The translations under genes were made by a program, and so were the position numbers. DNA of 38,559 nucleotides from Paracoccus hibiscisoli (GTDB taxonomy: Bacteria > Pseudomonadota > Alphaproteobacteria > Rhodobacterales > Rhodobacteraceae): positions 1 through 38,559 of the forward strand of contig NZ_SUNH01000025.1 in NCBI RefSeq assembly GCF_005048265.1, read 5' to 3'. Position 1 is the first letter of the stretch. Each line of letters starts with the position of its first letter. Below the pieces are notes generated by a model. The model was not told the origin of the DNA, did not search any database, and saw only the letters and a program-made list of their open reading frames with translations. Below are positions 33,378 to 38,559 of this stretch, one piece after another.

Positions 33378-33518
33378 CGTCGGCAGGACTCTCAGAATAA
33401 CTCTTTTTTCATTTTGTTTCCCCAGCCGTTGTTTTTCAGAACTGCAGTCTTAACCGATAGCGTAAGTTGCCATTGTTGAAGCTACATTCTGCGGTCATCG
33501 ATGTAGCATCTGTATTTT

Positions 33519-33677
33519 TCAGGCTATCACGGCGGTCCATTCCTGTCGGCTCCTCCACAGGGCGTTCGCGTTGGTGACGAGCTTTATGGCAACGGCGGCG
33601 ATTATGACCTTGTGCGTTTTTCCTGTCTTGAGGAGGCGATCTGCGAAGGATCCCAGGGCGAACGGCAGCTTGGTCCC
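33519..33677 (-). pseudogene. IS110-family transposase remnant (C-terminus)
   Basis: The frame LPFALGSFADRLLKTGKTHKV ... IKLVTNANALWRSRQEW matches the conserved C-terminal end of IS110/IS1111 transposases (KPHKV...RKL...NAL). It stops at 33519 and its upstream part is cut off by the terminal repeat of the IS30 element at 33678. I do not see the rest of the gene on the far side of that element. Confidence 0.65.
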
Positions 33678-34900
33678 TGCGGATTCAACGGTTGGCCGCA
33701 ACACACTGTTCGAACTTCTCTGCGGGGGTCTGATACTGCAAGGTCTTTCTGGGTTGCTCGTTCAGCTGTCGTGCGATGGCGCTAAGCCTTGCCTGGCTGT
33801 GGGTCGACATATCGATGCCCCTCGGGAAGTATTGGCGCAGAAGCCGGTTGGTATTTTCGTTGGTTCCCCGCTGCCACGGCGACTGCGGATCGCAGAAATA
33901 GACATCGATCCTGGTGGCCATGGTGAACCTGGCATGATCAGTCATCTCCGAGCCACGATCCCAGGTCAGGGACCTGTAGAGCTCGTGCGGCAGCTAGCGG
34001 GCCTGTTTGATCAGCGCCGTCATGACGCTCGCGGTGTCCTTGTTGCCGGCCTTTGCCAGCATAACGAAGCGGGACTGCCGTTCAACCAATGTGGCAATAT
34101 AGCTGTTGTTGGCGCCGACGATCAGGTGCCCTCCCAATGGCCCGGCACGGCGCGATCTTCGACCTAGGGCGGGCGCTCGCTGATCGGGACTGCACCCTTG
34201 ATCTTGCACAGCTTCAGACCCATCTGTGTCGCGTGCCTTGAGCGCCGCATCGCACGGGAACTGCGCAGGCAATCCTGCAATTCCTTCTTCAGAACCCCGC
34301 GGGTCTGGACGTAAAGACTTCTGTAGATCTTCTCATGCGACACGCGGTGGCTTTCTTCATCAGGATGCTGACGCCTCAGCCAACCCGCGATCTGCTGAGG
34401 CGACCACTCCAGGCGCAGCTTGCGCAATCGGCCGGCACAGGGGTTCATTGAATGAGAGTTTACAGGCTTTGGTTGCGTCGCGCAGTCCCAAGCCCGTGTA
34501 TCTGAACCCGCTGCACGATAGGCCTCCCGCCCGCCGTTCCGCCCCACTTCCCGGCTGATGGTGGACGGTGCCCGGGCCAGATCACGCGCAATCGCCCGGA
34601 AAGACAGAGCAGCCGCAAGCCCGCGAGAGATCTCTTCCCTCTCGCGCAAGGTCAGAGCAGACCGGGATCTGATGCGTGATGGGGGCCTAATCCCGCCCGT
34701 GCGTGCCAGATGGGGAAAAATCGACGAGGACGCGCGACCAAAGCTCCGCCCGATCGAACTCCGCGACTCTCCACGCTGCCATCGGTCCCACATCTCCGAC
34801 TTCTGCGCCTCAGTGTAGAACGTCCGCGTGCGATACTTCATGACTGGCACTCCATCTTTGCACAAAGACTAGAGTGTTGCGGCCATCCGTTGAATCCGCA
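33678..34900 (-). mobile_element. Decayed IS30-family element inserted in an IS110 remnant
   Basis: The ends are imperfect inverted repeats: TGCGGATTCAACGGTTGG from 33678 and the complement of TGCGGATTCAACGGATGG ending at 34900, extending to GCCGCAACAC on both. A CCC trinucleotide on each side (33675-33677 and 34901-34903) could be the target duplication. The internal transposase has several disabling changes. Confidence 0.8.
33685..34841 (-). pseudogene. IS30-family transposase, disrupted by stops and a frameshift
   Basis: From MKYRTRTFYTEAQKSEMWDR one reads the IS30 HTH region (FRAIARDLARAPSTISREV), the middle segment SPQQIAGWLRR and VSHEKIYRSLY, then ISERPP. There is a TAG at 34166-34164, followed by VEDRAVPGHWEG and a one-base deletion in GGCACCTGATC. 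The frame then runs LIVGANNSYIATLVERQSRF to another TAG at 33996-33994, and finally LTWDRGSEMTDHARF, YFCDPQSPWQRGTNENTN and the normal end. At least three lesions make it non-functional. Confidence 0.88.
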
Positions 34901-35183
34901 CCCGCATAGCTGACCTTACCTGATCAATCCTGCTGCGCGACGCACGAAGGTCCGTTGTGGGGCAGCTACACCGCGGCGCCCCTCAAGTGTCGAGCGACCG
35001 CTTTGGGCCGAGAATGCTCTCTCCAGCGACCTTGGCGCAACGGTAGCTGATTGGAGCAATTTTGGTCCCACCGGCTTTCCATCAAACTGGAGGAAGCGCA
35101 TTTGAGCAGTTCTATCGTCCATGCCAAACCGATACGGGAGCTCGAGGCACCACATACTGCGAGGCACTCTTGCATGTTGCTGA
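34901..35183. other. Intergenic remnant right of the IS30 element
   Basis: About 280 bases with no recognisable gene or RNA. The minus-strand frame 34916-35200 has no family-like sequence and overlaps the end of the next gene. It may be remains of the DNA into which the IS110 and IS30 elements inserted. Confidence 0.3.
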
Positions 35184-36491
35184 TCATTTTCGGCATTCAA
35201 ACAGAAGATAGCTCGGAAGATCTTGGAAGACCTCGACTATCGCCTTTTGCCCTACTGATTCTACTGCACTTGGATCCCGGCGCAGAGCTTCAAGATGGTG
35301 CAAGTAATTGGGCGTCATCAGTTCGCCCCGCAGGGCCTTCCCCCACTCCCTCATACCGATCACCTCGTCATGAAGCAAAATATGCTGCGCAGTAATTAGG
35401 AACGGATCGATATCACAAAGCAGCGCAATCCAAGCTATTTCGCTCTCGCTCAGCCGGTTCTCCGCGTCTGAGGTATCCTGGACATAGGCGGGCGGCCTCT
35501 GCGCCTGGATCACCTTTCTCGCGGCTCCATTGAGCCTTTTCCCGAACGCGTCCGGGTTCCGTGTTACATGATATGGCCCGAGGCCTTTCAAGCGCTTGTA
35601 TCCCTTTTCCGAGCTCGACGTCTCCTTGATGAGGGACTGCACTGCCTCGGTCGCGATCCTCTTGGCCTTAGCGAGCACATCGAGAGTTTTGATGCGCGTC
35701 GCAAGAAGATGCTTCATGTTCGCGACTTTGTGCTGGCCCTCACTCATCCCCAGGCTGATGGCGTCGACCTTGGCGCGTAAAGCCTCACCCTTCCGGGGTG
35801 CATCCTCTCCCGGAAACTGTATCGCCAGCTTGCGGCCTGCGTCGCTGAGAGCGCTAAGGAAGCCCGGCAGATCTCCTGCCCAATCGGCCTTTCCGGAACC
35901 TGGCCCTATTTGAGGAATGCCTAAACCGGCCGCCGATTTCCCGGCGAGCCGCACCAGGTTCGGCGCCTCGTCGGACAGCCAGTCGTAAGTTTGATCCGTT
36001 ATCAAGCCCGATCGGGACGTGCCTTGGATATGCATGGCGATCGCAGGCAGGAGAGCATAGGTCCACAGCCGCAATGCCTCGGTGATGGTGGCCTCGGCGG
36101 CGCTCAACTGTCTGCGACCAAGCGGAGCTTGGTGCAGCTCGACCAGAGGGAGGACGATCACATGGTAGCCGAACTTCATGAGCGACGCTTTGTCGGCCGC
36201 AGTGAAAGCAGTTTCGTCCGCGATCTCCTCTGCTGTCAGTCCGATCATGTCGTGGAATGGTCGCCGCAATAGCGCGCCCTGCAAACCGCTGTCGTGCCGC
36301 GCATCTTCCATCGAGCAGCCCCCGAGATTGACGACCATCACGACGGGTGCATAGGTCGCGACAGACGGAATATCACCCTCCGCCAGTTCTGCATGCTTCG
36401 CCATAGCCTTGGCCGATAAGATCGAGACACAGTTACCGAACCTGCCCAATCTGCTTCCTTCCGCAAATGACTGATTTGAATCCCAAACCAT
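35184..36491 (-). CDS. Uncharacterised 435-aa protein, possibly missing its N-terminus
   Basis: The product has a hydrophobic-core N-terminal part (VATYAPVVMVVNLGGCSMED, MKFGYHVIVLPLVELHQAP) and a long helical C-terminal part (KHLLATRIKTLDVLAKAKRIATEAVQSLIKE; SESEIAWIALLCDIDPFLI). No ribosome-binding site precedes ATG 36491. The frame is open and protein-like for 14 codons further upstream (GPVNLSANAA directly joins MVWDSNQSF) until a TGA, so the true start may have been lost. It is divergent from the serine recombinase gene. I recognise no family. Confidence 0.6.
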   Translation of the reverse strand: MVWDSNQSFAEGSRLGRFGNCVSILSAKAMAKHAELAEGDIPSVATYAPVVMVVNLGGCSMEDARHDSGLQGALLRRPFHDMIGLTAEEIADETAFTAADKASLMKFGYHVIVLPLVELHQAPLGRRQLSAAEATITEALRLWTYALLPAIAMHIQGTSRSGLITDQTYDWLSDEAPNLVRLAGKSAAGLGIPQIGPGSGKADWAGDLPGFLSALSDAGRKLAIQFPGEDAPRKGEALRAKVDAISLGMSEGQHKVANMKHLLATRIKTLDVLAKAKRIATEAVQSLIKETSSSEKGYKRLKGLGPYHVTRNPDAFGKRLNGAARKVIQAQRPPAYVQDTSDAENRLSESEIAWIALLCDIDPFLITAQHILLHDEVIGMREWGKALRGELMTPNYLHHLEALRRDPSAVESVGQKAIVEVFQDLPSYLLFECRK

Positions 36492-36745
36492 AGCGGCATT
36501 CGCGCTCAGGTTGACCGGACCGGAATAACGAGGTCAAGTCATATGCGCAGACAGGATGAGGCAGCCCACTTTTTAACCTATGGACGGCCTCAGGCGAATG
36601 CCTTCGATGCGACTCTTGAAGGAGCGGCAGGCGGTTCCCATTCTCGGGCTCACCCTTCGCTCGTGGCCCTCGCCCAGGCACTTGGCCGCGGAGCGGCAGA
36701 GGCCGATATTGCGAGACAAAGCCCAACGCCTTCCGGAGACCGCTC

Positions 36746-38509
<1,764 letters not shown>

Positions 38510-38559
38510 CCAATTTTGTCCTGATCGGTTTTTTTCATCGTTTCGGAGAGATAATGCGT

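Noticed and set aside
34916..35200. 94-residue minus-strand frame right of the IS30 element
   Set aside because: No family similarity, overlaps the end of the neighbouring gene, and begins without a ribosome-binding site.

Overview
The window is GC-rich DNA with codon use, ribosome-binding sites and gene families typical of an alphaproteobacterium, most likely Rhodobacteraceae (Paracoccus-like). Pointers are the SRAP / imuA-imuB-dnaE2 block with a GAAC-N7-GAAC SOS box, the IS3-, IS30- and IS110-type elements, and the form of the initiator tRNA. No rRNA, CRISPR array or core metabolic gene is present. It reads as an accessory island or integrated mobilizable region. Its left edge lies inside an insertion sequence, and its right edge is a large serine recombinase gene that runs into a tRNA-fMet gene.

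Layout. 1-417: 5' half of an IS3-family element (minus strand) whose OrfA is split in two. 820-8309: a complete type I restriction-modification operon (hsdR-hsdM-hsdS), followed on the same strand by a HEPN-motif/CBS-domain protein and a NucS/DUF91-like nuclease with a possible PUA/EVE-like C-terminus. This looks like one defence island. 8397-10229: a DUF6998-like protein and, divergently, a DnaQ-like exonuclease with a BRCT domain. 10296-17758: an uncharacterised, very GC-rich cassette. It starts with a tiny ribbon-helix-helix repressor gene divergent from a well-formed promoter, then encodes a 174-aa protein, a multi-zinc-ribbon GIY-YIG nuclease, a soluble FtsH-like AAA+/M41 protease, an 80-aa protein, an XRE regulator on the opposite strand, and three small exported or membrane-anchored proteins.

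17869-20143: mobilization module on the minus strand: a ColE1-type (HEN) relaxase, MobC, and two perfect inverted repeats upstream as the candidate oriT. 20711-27076: SOS module: an SRAP protein whose only family-consistent start is ATT, and divergently imuA-imuB-dnaE2 behind a LexA box. 27295-28583: a complete IS3-family element with 4-bp target duplication, again with a split OrfA. 28795-30278: three co-directional genes of unknown function. 30349-30773: decayed small membrane-protein genes. 31003-33377: an AT-richer gene of unknown function and a dGTPase-like HD hydrolase, a second likely antiphage locus. 33519-34900: an IS110 remnant invaded by a decayed IS30 element. 35184-36491: an unrecognised 435-aa gene. 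36746-38509: the serine recombinase and tRNA-fMet.

The best candidates for an undescribed system are (a) hsdRMS with the HEPN-CBS and NucS-like genes, where a predicted RNase toxin with a nucleotide-sensing domain could act as a back-up to restriction, and (b) the repressor-controlled GIY-YIG / FtsH-like cassette at 10296-17758. All functional statements rest on reading motifs in the translated sequence; no database search was run.
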